64,000 nucleotides of DNA from DATBDE01 sp045805605. Its GTDB lineage: Bacteria; Actinomycetota; Thermoleophilia; Solirubrobacterales; Solirubrobacteraceae. The notes under the pieces were generated by a model. It had not been told where the DNA came from. It ran no database searches and saw only the letters and a list, made by a program, of their open reading frames with translations. Location of the stretch: the NCBI GenBank assembly GCA_045805605.1, contig JBJMKX010000058.1, positions 13,052 to 77,051 on the forward strand, given 5' to 3'. Within the stretch, counting starts at the first letter, position 1, and each line of letters begins with the position of its first letter. Below, in pieces: positions 23,356 through 32,299 of the stretch. The position numbers and the translations under genes were made by a program.

Positions 23356-24699
23356 ATGCCCAAGGTCGCGGTCGTCGGCTATCCCAACGTCGGCAAGTCC
23401 TCGCTGGTCAACCGCCTGAGCGGGTCACGCGAGGCGGTGGTCCACGAGATCGCCGGGGTCACGCGCGACCGCAAGGAGGTCGAGGCCGAGTGGAACGGGC
23501 GGACGTTCGCGCTGATCGACACCGGCGGCGTCGACCTCGCCGATGGCGGCGCGCTCGCGCGCTCGGTGCAGCACCAGGCCCGCGCGGCGCTTGCCGACGC
23601 CGACGTGGTCGTCTTCGTGGTCGACGCCCGCGCCGGCCTGCGACCGGGCGACGCCGAGCTCGCCGACCTGCTGCGGCGCTCCGACGTCCCTGTGCTCGTC
23701 GCCGCCAACAAGGTCGACGTCGCGGCCGACATCCCGGCTGCGGCCGAGTTCCACCGGCTCGGCCTGGGGGAGCCGCAGCCGGTCTCGGCCGCCCAGGGGC
23801 TCGGCACCGGCGACCTGCTCGACGCGGTGGTCGCGCTGCTGCCCGCGCCGGGGGAGGCGGACGAAGAAGACGAGGCGGTGCGCCTGGCAATCATCGGGCG
23901 ACCCAACGTCGGCAAGTCCTCGCTCGTGAACCGCATCGCCGGACAGGAGCGGGTCATCGTCGCCGAGCGGGCGGGGACGACGCGCGACGCGATCGACCTG
24001 CCCGTCGACGTCGACGGGCGGCGCGTGCTGCTCATCGATACCGCCGGCCTGCGCCGCGGCGCCAAGGTCCAGGAGTCGGTCGAGTACTACACGACCCTGC
24101 GCTCGCGCCGGGCGGCGGAGCGCGCGGACGTGGCGATCGTGGTCTGCGATGCCACCGACGGGGTCACGTCGCAGGACCTGCGCGTGGCCGAGCTCGCGAT
24201 GCAGAGCGGCTGCGCCACGGCGCTGGCGCTGAACAAGTGGGACCTGCGCCCCGAGGTCGACCTCGACCACGAGCGCGCGAAGGTCGCCCAGAAGCTGCGC
24301 CTGCGCCCCCGAGTGCTGACGGTGAGCGCGCAGACCGGTCGCGCGGTCCGGCGCCTGCTCGCCGAGGCGCTGGCGCTTGCCGACCGGCGGACGGTGCACA
24401 TCCCCACGCCCGAGCTCAACCGCTTTCTGGCCGAGGTCCAGGCCGCCCGTCAGCCGCCCGCGCGGCACGGTCACCGCCTGAAGATGCTCTACGCCGCGCA
24501 GGTCGGCACGGGGCCGCCGCGGTTTGCCGTCTCGGTCAACGCGCGCAACCGCCTGACCCGCGATTACGCCTACTTCGTCGAGAACCGCCTGCGCGATCGC
24601 TACGGGTTCCAGGGCGTGCCGCTGGTGATCGACTTCGTCGAGCGTCGGCGGGATGGACGACAATCCCGCGATGCCAGAAACCGCCGAGCGCCCGCCTGA
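23356..24699 (+). CDS. der: Ribosome-associated GTPase Der (EngA)
   Basis: Essential GTPase with two tandem G domains, required for 50S subunit assembly. Walker A motifs GYPNVGKSS (near residue 8) and GRPNVGKSS (near 180) mark the two domains, with DTGG, NKVD, DTAG and NKWD partner motifs; the C-terminal KH-like domain ends near FVERRR. ATG at 23356 gives the family start; GTG at 23350 is an alternative. The C-terminal tail overlaps the next gene by 47 bp. Confidence 0.97.
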   Translation: MPKVAVVGYPNVGKSSLVNRLSGSREAVVHEIAGVTRDRKEVEAEWNGRTFALIDTGGVDLADGGALARSVQHQARAALADADVVVFVVDARAGLRPGDAELADLLRRSDVPVLVAANKVDVAADIPAAAEFHRLGLGEPQPVSAAQGLGTGDLLDAVVALLPAPGEADEEDEAVRLAIIGRPNVGKSSLVNRIAGQERVIVAERAGTTRDAIDLPVDVDGRRVLLIDTAGLRRGAKVQESVEYYTTLRSRRAAERADVAIVVCDATDGVTSQDLRVAELAMQSGCATALALNKWDLRPEVDLDHERAKVAQKLRLRPRVLTVSAQTGRAVRRLLAEALALADRRTVHIPTPELNRFLAEVQAARQPPARHGHRLKMLYAAQVGTGPPRFAVSVNARNRLTRDYAYFVENRLRDRYGFQGVPLVIDFVERRRDGRQSRDARNRRAPA

Positions 24700-26329
24700 C
24701 CTGCGCGACCGGGCGCTCGCCGTGCTGCCGGCGGACGTCCACCAGCGCCGGCGACTGCTGGCGCTCCTGGCCGCGGTGGGCGTGGTTGCGGTGGTCGTGG
24801 CCGTGGTGCTCCTGGCCTCGAGCGGGGGCGACGACCCGCCGTCGACGGCGGCGGCCAAGCTCGTCCCGTCCAACGCGCTCGTGTTCCTCAACGTCTCCAC
24901 CGACCCCGACCGCGACGGCGTCAAGCGGGCCGTCGCGCTTGGCGGCAAGCTGCCGGCGTTCCGTGCCGTGCGCACCACCATCGAGCGGCGTCTCGGCTCC
25001 CGCCAGGGCCCGATCAACTTCGCCCGCGACGTCCGGCCGTGGCTGGGCGACGAAGCGGCGCTCGCGGTCCTGCCGACCTCCGGGACGGTGTCGGAGTCCG
25101 AGATCGTGCTCGACGTGCGCGACCGCGCCAAGGCCGAGAGCTTCATCAAGCGCTCGGCCGGCGGGTCGAGCACGGCCAAGTACCGCGGCGTCGCGATCCA
25201 TCGCTACGGCACGGTGGCCACGGCATTCGTGTCGGGCGATCTGGTCATCGCCCCCGAACCCGTCATCCACGGTGCCATCGACCGCTCGAAGGGGCGCGGC
25301 GACAGCCTGGCGAAGGCCAAGCTGTTCCAGCAGGCCTACGACGGCCTGCCGGCCGGGCGGGTGATCGACGTCTTCGTCTCGCGCGACGGCGTCCACCGGC
25401 TCCTCGCCCCGGCCGGCGGCATCCTGGGGCTCGCGGGCACGGTGGTCGACCAGCCCGCGCTCGAGGCGGTCGGCGCGTCGGTCACCGCGTCGGGCGGCAA
25501 GGCGCAGCTCACAGTGCACACCGCGCTGGACCAGGCGCTCGCGAAGGCCACGCCCGCGACGTTCAAGCCCTTCTCGCCCGAGCTCGTGAGCGACGTGCCC
25601 AGCGGCACGCTGGCCTACCTGGGGCTCGCCGGCCTCGACCGCGCCGCCGCGCGGCTGCTCGCCCTCGCCGGCGCGTCGGGCGTCAACGGCGCCGGCCTGG
25701 CCCAGCTCGCCGCGCGCGCCCGCGCCACGCTCGAGCGGCGGGCCGGCGTCGACCTCGACCGCGACGTCCTGTCCATCCTGCGCGGTGAGGCCGGGTTGTT
25801 CGTGCTGCCGGCGGTGCCGGCGCCGACGCTGGCGGTGGTGGCCAAGACGCCGGACGAGAAGCGGACCCGTGAAGCGCTGGCCAAGCTGCAGCTCCCGCTG
25901 GCCCGGCTGTTCGCGCCGCCCTCGACCGGAGCCGGCCAGGCGCCGACGTTCCAGGACCGCGACATCGGCGGCGTCGACGCCTTCCAGCTGCGTCTCACGC
26001 CGACCGTCGAGCTCGACTACGCGGTGTTCGACGGCAAGCTCGTGATCGCGACGAGCCTGGCCGGCATCCGCCGGATCAAGGACGACAAGCAGTCGCTGAG
26101 CGACGACGCGGCCTTCCAGAGCGTGCTGTCGAGCCGGCCGTCGAGGGTGACGTCGCTAGTCTTCCTCGACTTCGGCCAGCTCTTGTCGCTGAGCGAACGC
26201 ACCGGCCTCGGGCAGGATCCCGCCTATCTTGCGGTGCGCGACGACCTCCACCGCGTTCGCGCGGTAGGGATGGCGACCTCGGCCGGCAAGGACGAAACGA
26301 CCGCGGAGATCACCATCGCACTGAAATGA
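24653..26329 (+). CDS. DUF3352 family membrane-anchored protein
   Basis: Protein of unknown function, 558 residues. One membrane helix at about 35-57 (LLALLAAVGVVAVVVAVVLL) follows a short cytoplasmic N terminus; the remaining 500 residues are predicted outside the membrane. Two internally similar halves are suggested by repeated phrases such as LVFLNVSTD/TLAYLGLAG and DVRPWLGDEAAL/DVLSILRGEAGL, the hallmark of DUF3352. It overlaps der by 47 bp (ATG 24653; ATG 24671 also possible) and metK by 4 bp, so it is embedded in an essential operon. Confidence 0.8.
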   Translation: MDDNPAMPETAERPPDLRDRALAVLPADVHQRRRLLALLAAVGVVAVVVAVVLLASSGGDDPPSTAAAKLVPSNALVFLNVSTDPDRDGVKRAVALGGKLPAFRAVRTTIERRLGSRQGPINFARDVRPWLGDEAALAVLPTSGTVSESEIVLDVRDRAKAESFIKRSAGGSSTAKYRGVAIHRYGTVATAFVSGDLVIAPEPVIHGAIDRSKGRGDSLAKAKLFQQAYDGLPAGRVIDVFVSRDGVHRLLAPAGGILGLAGTVVDQPALEAVGASVTASGGKAQLTVHTALDQALAKATPATFKPFSPELVSDVPSGTLAYLGLAGLDRAAARLLALAGASGVNGAGLAQLAARARATLERRAGVDLDRDVLSILRGEAGLFVLPAVPAPTLAVVAKTPDEKRTREALAKLQLPLARLFAPPSTGAGQAPTFQDRDIGGVDAFQLRLTPTVELDYAVFDGKLVIATSLAGIRRIKDDKQSLSDDAAFQSVLSSRPSRVTSLVFLDFGQLLSLSERTGLGQDPAYLAVRDDLHRVRAVGMATSAGKDETTAEITIALK

Positions 26330-27561
26330 CCGGCTATTCCGACAACGAGTTCCTGTTCACCTCGGAGTCCGTCACCGAGGGCCATCCGGACAAGATCGCC
26401 GACCAGATCTCGGACGGCGTCCTGGACGCCGTGATGCGCGACGATCCCTCCGGCCGGGTGGCGTGCGAGACGCTCGTGAACACCGGGCTCGTGGTGGTCT
26501 CCGGGGAGATCTCGACCGAGACCTACGTCGACATCCAGCACGTCGCCCGCTCGACGATCGAGAAGATCGGCTACACCGACGCCAACCTCGGCTTCTCGTG
26601 TGACTCCTGCGCGGTCATCAACGCGATCGACAAGCAGTCGCCCGACATCGCCCAGGGCGTGGACAAGGCCTACGAGGCGCGCACCGACCCGTCCGACGAC
26701 GACGAGCTCGACATCACCGGCGCGGGCGACCAGGGGATGATGTTCGGCTACGCGACGCGCGAGACGGCCGAGCTCATGCCGCTGCCGATCGCGCTGGCCC
26801 ACAAGCTGGCCAAGCGGCTGGCCGACGTGCGCCACGGCGAGGTCGTGCCCTACCTGCGGCCCGACGGCAAGACCCAGGTGTCGGTCCGCTATCGGGAGGG
26901 CCGGCCGGTCGAGATCGAGAAGCTGCTGATCTCTACCCAGCACAGGGAGGGCGCGGAGTCGCTGATCCCCGACGACCTTTGGGAGCACGTCGTCGAGCCG
27001 ATCCTGCCCAAGGATCTCTACGACGAGAAGAAGCTGCGGCGCAACTTCCTCGTCAATCCGACCGGGCGGTTCGTGATCGGCGGCCCCGTCGGCGACGCGG
27101 GCCTGACCGGCCGCAAGATCATCGTCGACACCTACGGCGGGATGGCGCGCCACGGCGGCGGGGCGTTCTCCGGGAAGGACCCCTCCAAGGTCGACCGCAG
27201 CGCCGCCTACGCGGCCCGCTACGTGGCCAAGAACGTCGTGGCCGCAGGGCTGGCCGACCGGTGCGAGGTGCAGGTCGCCTACGCGATCGGCGTCGCCCAT
27301 CCGGTGTCGGTCATGGTGGAGACGTTTGGCACCGAGAAGATCGGCAACGCGAAGATCGCCGCGCTCGTCAACGAGCACTTCGACCTGCGGCCGGGCGCCT
27401 TTCGCCACTACCTGAAGCTCCACCGCCCGATCTTCCAGAAGACCGCGGCGTACGGGCATTTCGGCCGCGAGGACCACGACTTCACGTGGGAGCGCACCGA
27501 CAAGGCCGACACGCTTCGCGAAGCCGCCGGCCTCGACCTGGCGGCGGCTCGCCGCGGCTGA
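26326..27561 (+). CDS. metK: S-adenosylmethionine synthase
   Basis: Makes S-adenosylmethionine from ATP and methionine. The 411 residues show TSESVTEGHPDKIADQISD, GAGDQGMMFGYA, the GGGAFSGKDPSKVDRSAAY loop and the C-terminal GHFGRED, all conserved. Length is normal. ATG overlaps the DUF3352 stop by 4 bp, so no SAM riboswitch can precede it directly. A hairpin follows 15 bp after the stop and ends the conserved run; the accessory block starts here. Confidence 0.98.
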   Translation: MTGYSDNEFLFTSESVTEGHPDKIADQISDGVLDAVMRDDPSGRVACETLVNTGLVVVSGEISTETYVDIQHVARSTIEKIGYTDANLGFSCDSCAVINAIDKQSPDIAQGVDKAYEARTDPSDDDELDITGAGDQGMMFGYATRETAELMPLPIALAHKLAKRLADVRHGEVVPYLRPDGKTQVSVRYREGRPVEIEKLLISTQHREGAESLIPDDLWEHVVEPILPKDLYDEKKLRRNFLVNPTGRFVIGGPVGDAGLTGRKIIVDTYGGMARHGGGAFSGKDPSKVDRSAAYAARYVAKNVVAAGLADRCEVQVAYAIGVAHPVSVMVETFGTEKIGNAKIAALVNEHFDLRPGAFRHYLKLHRPIFQKTAAYGHFGREDHDFTWERTDKADTLREAAGLDLAAARRG

Positions 27562-27576
27562 CGGCGTGCTCGGGGT

Positions 27577-27597
27577 GGGCCGTGCTTAGCACTGCCC
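27577..27597 (+). terminator. Hairpin after metK
   Basis: GGGC-c-GTGCT, a single T loop base and AGCAC-t-GCCC form a nearly perfect stem starting 15 bp downstream of the metK stop. It is followed by CATCG rather than a T-run. Likely end of the aro-cmk-der-metK transcript. Confidence 0.5.
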
Positions 27598-27649
27598 CAT
27601 CGACTGCGTCCTTGTCAGCCACTCCGAGCCACTCGCCAGAGGGTGCCTG

Positions 27650-28312
27650 ATGCCCCTCCCGCCGGCCCTGCGCCGGCTGACTCCCGCCCCGCTGCGGGAC
27701 TCTCCGCGGCTGCGGGGGATCGCGCTGGGCGCGGGCCTGATCCCGCCGCGCCCGATGCACACCGAGGGCGAGGCGGAGCTGCTGCGGCGGCTCGCCGCGA
27801 CGGCCGCGCGCGTGGTGGAGATCGGCGTCTACGAGGGCTCGTCCGCGGTCGTCCTCGTCGATGCCATGGCGCCCGCCGCCACCCTGCACCTCGTCGACCC
27901 TTACGTCGAGACGGCGCTGCGCGCGGGCTGGCGCGGGGTCGAGCAGGCGACGCGTCGCACCGTCGGCCGGGCGGCGGCGCGCCATGGCGGGCCGCATGTG
28001 CGCTGGCACGTCTGCACGAGCGAGGAGGCGGCGCACGCGTGGCCTGGCGACCGCGTCGACCTCGTCTTCGTCGACGGCGACCACACCCCCGAGGCGGCGC
28101 GGCTGGACTGGGAGGTGTGGTCTCCGCACGTCCCCACCGGCGGACACGTGGTGTTCCACGACGCGCGCTTGGGGAAAACGCACCTGGGAGGGCGCGGCCT
28201 TCCCGGGCCGACCGCGGTCGTCGACCAGCTGTTCCGCGGCGACGCGCCCGTACCGGGATGGCGAATCGTCGAGGAGGTCGATTCGGCGGTGGCGGTGAGA
28301 AGGGAAGCGTGA
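27650..28312 (+). CDS. Class I SAM-dependent methyltransferase (Methyltransf_24 type)
   Basis: Putative methyltransferase of 220 residues. The SAM-binding core begins with VVEIGVYEGSSAVVL (about 53-67), then an acidic strand end LHLVDPY and DLVFVDGDHTPEAARLDW, which is typical of the Methyltransf_24 family found in glycan and natural-product clusters. The substrate is unknown; downstream membrane glycosyltransferase-like genes suggest a cell-surface sugar. Its stop shares a base with the lipoprotein start. Confidence 0.78.
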   Translation: MPLPPALRRLTPAPLRDSPRLRGIALGAGLIPPRPMHTEGEAELLRRLAATAARVVEIGVYEGSSAVVLVDAMAPAATLHLVDPYVETALRAGWRGVEQATRRTVGRAAARHGGPHVRWHVCTSEEAAHAWPGDRVDLVFVDGDHTPEAARLDWEVWSPHVPTGGHVVFHDARLGKTHLGGRGLPGPTAVVDQLFRGDAPVPGWRIVEEVDSAVAVRREA

Positions 28313-28659
28313 TGCGGCGCATCGCAGTCATGGGTGTGCTGGCGGCGCTCGCGGTCGCCGGCTGCGGCAGCGACCACGGGACGGGCGACGGCAGCTACGA
28401 CCCACGCGACAGCCGCATCAAGTGCCTGACCGGCGAGGGGCTGCAAGCCACGAAGGTGGGTGACCGCTACGTGGACGTCACGACGGGGTCCCGCCCGCCG
28501 CTGCGGATCCTCTTCGCGGTCACGCCCGGCGAGGCCGAGGCGCTGTCGGTCTCGGCGCGGGCGGAGGGGGCCGAGCAGCTCGGCCGCGCGCTGCTGTTCG
28601 TCGGCGACGCTTCCGAGCCGCTGCTGACGAAGATCGAGGGGTGCCTCGATGACAACTGA
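28312..28659 (+). CDS. Small putative lipoprotein
   Basis: A 115-residue protein with a signal peptide (MRRIAVMGVLAALAVAGCGS) whose lipobox AVAGC ends at Cys18. Two further Cys residues (in IKCLTGEG and EGCLDDN) could form a disulphide. No family is recognised. Its 1-bp overlap with the methyltransferase and 11-bp overlap with the next membrane protein place it firmly in the operon. Confidence 0.7.
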   Translation: MRRIAVMGVLAALAVAGCGSDHGTGDGSYDPRDSRIKCLTGEGLQATKVGDRYVDVTTGSRPPLRILFAVTPGEAEALSVSARAEGAEQLGRALLFVGDASEPLLTKIEGCLDDN

Positions 28660-30055
28660 CGTCGCCGTCGGCCGCGGCGGCGTTGCGTTCGCGCGGCCGG
28701 CGTGGCTGGTCGGGATGGTGCCGCTGATCGCCGGCTGCGTCGCTTTGGCGGCGCTCAGCCTGCTGTTGCCGAGTACCCCCACCTACGACCCGTGGGCGTG
28801 GATCATCTGGGGGAGGGAGATCGTTCATCTCGATCTCTCGACCGTGGGGGGCCCGTCGTGGAAGCCCCTGCCGGTCCTGTTCACCGCGCCGTTCTCGCTC
28901 CTCGGCGACGCCGCGCCTGACCTCTGGCTCGTGGTCGCGCGGGCAGGCGCGCTGCTGGCGCTCGCGATGACGTTCCGGCTTGCCCGCCGCCTGGCGGCCG
29001 GCCCCTGGGCGATTGCCGCCGGGATGGTGGCGGTCCTCGCTCTCGCGACCTCGACCGGCTTCATCCGCGCGATGTGGCCGGGCAACTCCGAGGGCCTGCT
29101 GATCGCCCTGCTCCTGTGGGCGGTCGAGAGCCACCTCGAGGGACGCCGCGAGCGCGCGTTCGTGCTCGGCATGTTCGCGGCGTTGCTGCGCCCGGAGACC
29201 TGGCCGTTCGTCGGCCTCTATGGGCTGTGGCTGGCATGGAAGGCCCCGGCCACGCGCCGGCTCGTCGTCGGGGGCGGCGCGGCCATCGTCGCGCTGTGGT
29301 TCCTGCCCGAGCTGTGGGGCTCGGGTCAGCTGCTGCGCGCCGCCGAGCGGGCCAACAACCCCGATCCCCAGAGCCCAGCCTACGCCGCCGACCCGGCGCT
29401 CACGGTGATCAAGCACTACGGGACGACGCTGCTGTGGCCGCTCTTCGCGGTTTCGGGCATCGCGGTCGGGGGGGCGCTCGCGCGGCGAAGCCGCGAGCGG
29501 GCCCTGCTCGCAATCGGCGCGATGGCGGTCGCCTGGCTCGCCCTCGTTGCGCTGATGACGCAGGCCGGCTACTCGGGCAACCCCCGCTACCTGATGCCGG
29601 TGACCGCGGTCGTGTGCGTGCTCGTCGGGGTGGGCGTCGCGCGCCTGCTCGAGCTCGCCCCGGCGCCGCGCAGGGCGCTGTTACGCGGCGCCCTCGCGGT
29701 GGTGCTGGTGGCCGTTGTCGGTGGCCTGGTGTACGACCGCCCGCAGCTCGACGCGGTGACCAGCGGCTTGCGGACGGAGGCGCAGCTCAACGACCAGCTC
29801 GCCGACGCCGTCACCCATGCCGGGGGCGCCAAGGCGGTCCTCTCGTGCGGGCAGCCGATCACCGGCGCCTACCAGGTGCCGGCGCTGGCCTGGCGGCTCG
29901 ACGTCCACACCATCCGCATCGGGCTCGTCGCGCACCCGCCGGCAGTGGTGTTCCGTGCCGACAAGGCGGTGCGCATGCCGCCGGTGCCGCCGTCGCCGCC
30001 CTACCGCGAGCTGGCCACCGCCGGGCGCTGGCAGGCCTACGGAGCGTGCCGGTGA
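28649..30055 (+). CDS. Polytopic membrane protein, GT-C glycosyltransferase-like
   Basis: A 468-residue membrane protein with about nine hydrophobic segments. The first outside loop carries YDPWAWIIWGREI, with an acidic residue in the position of the GT-C catalytic Asp, followed by KPLPVLF. The C-terminal 120 residues are soluble and likely extracytoplasmic. This resembles polyprenyl-phosphate-sugar-dependent glycosyltransferases but no exact family or substrate can be named. It overlaps both neighbours. Confidence 0.65.
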   Translation: MTTDVAVGRGGVAFARPAWLVGMVPLIAGCVALAALSLLLPSTPTYDPWAWIIWGREIVHLDLSTVGGPSWKPLPVLFTAPFSLLGDAAPDLWLVVARAGALLALAMTFRLARRLAAGPWAIAAGMVAVLALATSTGFIRAMWPGNSEGLLIALLLWAVESHLEGRRERAFVLGMFAALLRPETWPFVGLYGLWLAWKAPATRRLVVGGGAAIVALWFLPELWGSGQLLRAAERANNPDPQSPAYAADPALTVIKHYGTTLLWPLFAVSGIAVGGALARRSRERALLAIGAMAVAWLALVALMTQAGYSGNPRYLMPVTAVVCVLVGVGVARLLELAPAPRRALLRGALAVVLVAVVGGLVYDRPQLDAVTSGLRTEAQLNDQLADAVTHAGGAKAVLSCGQPITGAYQVPALAWRLDVHTIRIGLVAHPPAVVFRADKAVRMPPVPPSPPYRELATAGRWQAYGACR

Positions 30056-31677
30056 GCACGACCGCCGCGCCCACACTGCGCGCGCGCCTGCGGATGCCGT
30101 CGGTCGACGACCGGCGCGGCACGGCGATCGTCACCGCTCTCCTGCTGATCGGGCTGGTGGCGATCTCACTTCTGATCCGCACGCAGGCGATTTCGTCGCC
30201 GTTATGGATCGACGAGGGCTTGTCGGTGGGGATCGCTTCCCACCCGTTCTCGGACATCTTCCATGCGCTGCGCGAGGACGGCTCGCCGCCGCTCTACTAC
30301 CTGCTGCTGCACTTCTGGATGGAGGGTTTCGGGCGCAGCGAATCCAACACCCACGTCCTCTCGCTGCTGTTCGCGCTGCTGACCATCCCGGCGGCGCTCT
30401 GGGCGGGATGGGCGCTGTTCGGGCGGCGCACCGGCTACGTCGCGGCGGCGCTGGCGGCGCTCAACCCGTTCCTCGACGCCTACGCCCAGGAAACGCGGAT
30501 GTACTCGCTGCTGTCGCTCCTGTGCCTGCTGGCCACCGCGTGCTTCGTGCTCGCGTTCGTGCGGCGCCGGCGGGGCTTTTTGATCCCGCTCGCGCTGCTG
30601 CTCGCGGCGATCGCGTACACGCACAACTGGGGGCTGTTCTTCGATGCCGGCTGCGCCCTCGCGCTGGTCGTCGTGTGGCGGACCGCGCCCGACCGCCGCG
30701 GGATCGTGCGCGATGCCCTGCTCTGCTTCGGAGCGGCGGCGCTGCTCTACGCGCCGTGGGTGCCGACGCTGGTCTCGCAGGCCCAGCACACCGGCGCGCC
30801 GTGGGCGACGCGACCGAAGCCCAGGGCGTGGGTCCAGGTCCCAGGCAACCTGTTCGGCGGCGACCTGGTGTCCTTCGTGATGCTGATCGGCGCTGGGGTG
30901 GGCCTTTGGGCGCTGTGGCAGCGGCGCCGCCAGATCGACGGGCGCACGCTGTGGGTGGTCTTCCTGGTGGCGCTCGTGGCGATCCTCCTCGCCTGGATCG
31001 CGTCGCAGATCTCGCCCGCGTGGAGCACTCGCTACCAGGGCGTGGTCCTCGGGCCGCTCCTGCTGTTCGCGGCGGCCGGCCTGGCGTACTCGCGCTGGCT
31101 CGGCGTGTGCGCGCTGGCGTTCCTGCTGCTGTGGTGGGCGACCGTGCCGCCGACGCCGTCGCTGCAGAACAAGAGCGACGTCGACGACGTGGTGGCGCAG
31201 CTCGCCCCCCAGCTGCGGCCGGGCGACCAGGTCGTCTCGACCCAGCCCGAGCAGGTCCCGGTCCTCTACTACTACCTCCCCGGCGCCAGGGGGCTGCACT
31301 ACGCGGACGCGATCGGGCCGGTGGGCGATCCGCAGGTGATGGACTGGCGCGACGCGCTCGACCGGCTGCGCGCCTCGCGGGCGGCCACGGCGTTCGTGCC
31401 GGTCCTCGATCGGATGCGGGTGGGTCAGCGGATTCTGCTCGTCTCGCCGATCACGGAGAACCCGCGCTCCTGGCGGGCGCCGTGGACGGAGCTCGTCCGG
31501 CGCCGGGCCGCCCAGTACGGCGGCCTGCTGCAGGGCGACCGGCGCTTCCGCTGCTTCGCGCACGCGCCGTCCTTCTACCGCTACTCGTCGACGGTGGGGG
31601 TACGCGGGGTGCTGTGCGAGAAAGTGAGTCCGCGCGCCGCCCGGCCGGCCACAGGCCGCACGGGTCGGCGACCGTAA
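30052..31677 (+). CDS. Glycosyltransferase family 39-like (GT-C) membrane protein
   Basis: 541 residues starting at GTG 30052, overlapping the previous gene by 4 bp. After the first membrane helix comes SSPLWIDEGLSVGIASHPF, the DE-type loop of GT-C/PMT-like enzymes, and EDGSPPLYYLLLHFWM, also typical. About ten further helices and a C-terminal soluble part of about 150 residues follow. It probably moves a sugar from a polyprenyl phosphate carrier to an extracytoplasmic acceptor. Confidence 0.75.
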   Translation: MSTTAAPTLRARLRMPSVDDRRGTAIVTALLLIGLVAISLLIRTQAISSPLWIDEGLSVGIASHPFSDIFHALREDGSPPLYYLLLHFWMEGFGRSESNTHVLSLLFALLTIPAALWAGWALFGRRTGYVAAALAALNPFLDAYAQETRMYSLLSLLCLLATACFVLAFVRRRRGFLIPLALLLAAIAYTHNWGLFFDAGCALALVVVWRTAPDRRGIVRDALLCFGAAALLYAPWVPTLVSQAQHTGAPWATRPKPRAWVQVPGNLFGGDLVSFVMLIGAGVGLWALWQRRRQIDGRTLWVVFLVALVAILLAWIASQISPAWSTRYQGVVLGPLLLFAAAGLAYSRWLGVCALAFLLLWWATVPPTPSLQNKSDVDDVVAQLAPQLRPGDQVVSTQPEQVPVLYYYLPGARGLHYADAIGPVGDPQVMDWRDALDRLRASRAATAFVPVLDRMRVGQRILLVSPITENPRSWRAPWTELVRRRAAQYGGLLQGDRRFRCFAHAPSFYRYSSTVGVRGVLCEKVSPRAARPATGRTGRRP

Positions 31678-31684
31678 CTGGTCC

Positions 31685-32206
31685 GTGCGTAGGAACCTCG
31701 AGCTCAAGGCGATCGATCCCGATCCCGCGGCCACCCTCGCGACGGTGCTGGATCTGGGGGCCGAGGACCGCGGCACGCTGGTCCAGCGCGACACGTACTT
31801 CCACGCGGTGACCGGGCGGCTCAAGCTGCGCGAGGCTCCACCCGAGCCGGCCGAGCTCATCGGCTACGCCCGTCCCGACCGTTCCGACCCGGTCGTCAGC
31901 GCCTACGAGATCGCGCCGGTCTTCGATCCCGGAGCGGTGACGGCGGTGCTGGCGCAGACGCTCGGGGTTCGCGTGGTGGTCGAGAAGGCGCGGCGGCTGC
32001 TCGTGTGGCGCGACGTCCGCATCCATCTGGACCGCGTGGCGGGGCTGGGGGACTTCGTGGAGGTCGAGGCGCTGGCGACGAGCCCGGGCGGGCCGGCGGC
32101 GCAGGAGCCGAAGGTGGCCGAGCTGCGGCGGGCGCTGGCGATCGCCGACGAGCGGTTGGTCGCGCTCGGCTATGCGGATCTGGTCCAGCGCTTCGACCAG
32201 CGGTAG
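31685..32206 (+). CDS. CYTH domain protein (class IV adenylate cyclase-like)
   Basis: A 173-residue CYTH (CyaB/thiamine-triphosphatase) fold protein. It begins RRNLELKA, the N-x-E-x-K form of the family's acidic-basic strand, then QRDTYFHAVTGRLKLRE, where Arg/Lys residues contact triphosphate, and later VEKARRLLVWRDVRIHLDRV and GDFVEVEA with metal-binding Glu residues. The reaction could be ATP cyclisation or triphosphate hydrolysis. GTG start 7 bp after the GT-C gene puts it in the same transcript. Confidence 0.85.
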   Translation: MRRNLELKAIDPDPAATLATVLDLGAEDRGTLVQRDTYFHAVTGRLKLREAPPEPAELIGYARPDRSDPVVSAYEIAPVFDPGAVTAVLAQTLGVRVVVEKARRLLVWRDVRIHLDRVAGLGDFVEVEALATSPGGPAAQEPKVAELRRALAIADERLVALGYADLVQRFDQR

Positions 32207-32210
32207 AGGG

Positions 32211-32227
32211 GATCGAAGGCCTCGATC
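32211..32227. terminator. Hairpin between convergent CYTH and GH15 genes
   Basis: GATCGA, spacer AGGCC and TCGATC form a perfect 6-bp stem 5 bp after the CYTH stop. It may serve the CYTH transcript. The rest of this 93-bp gap may be a decayed coding remnant (see findings). Confidence 0.35.
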
Positions 32228-32299
32228 ACTCCCTTGCGCTGCGCCGGTGAGCGCGTAGCCGCCGTCGGCGTCGACGCTGCCGGCGTCGCGCAGGTCAAC

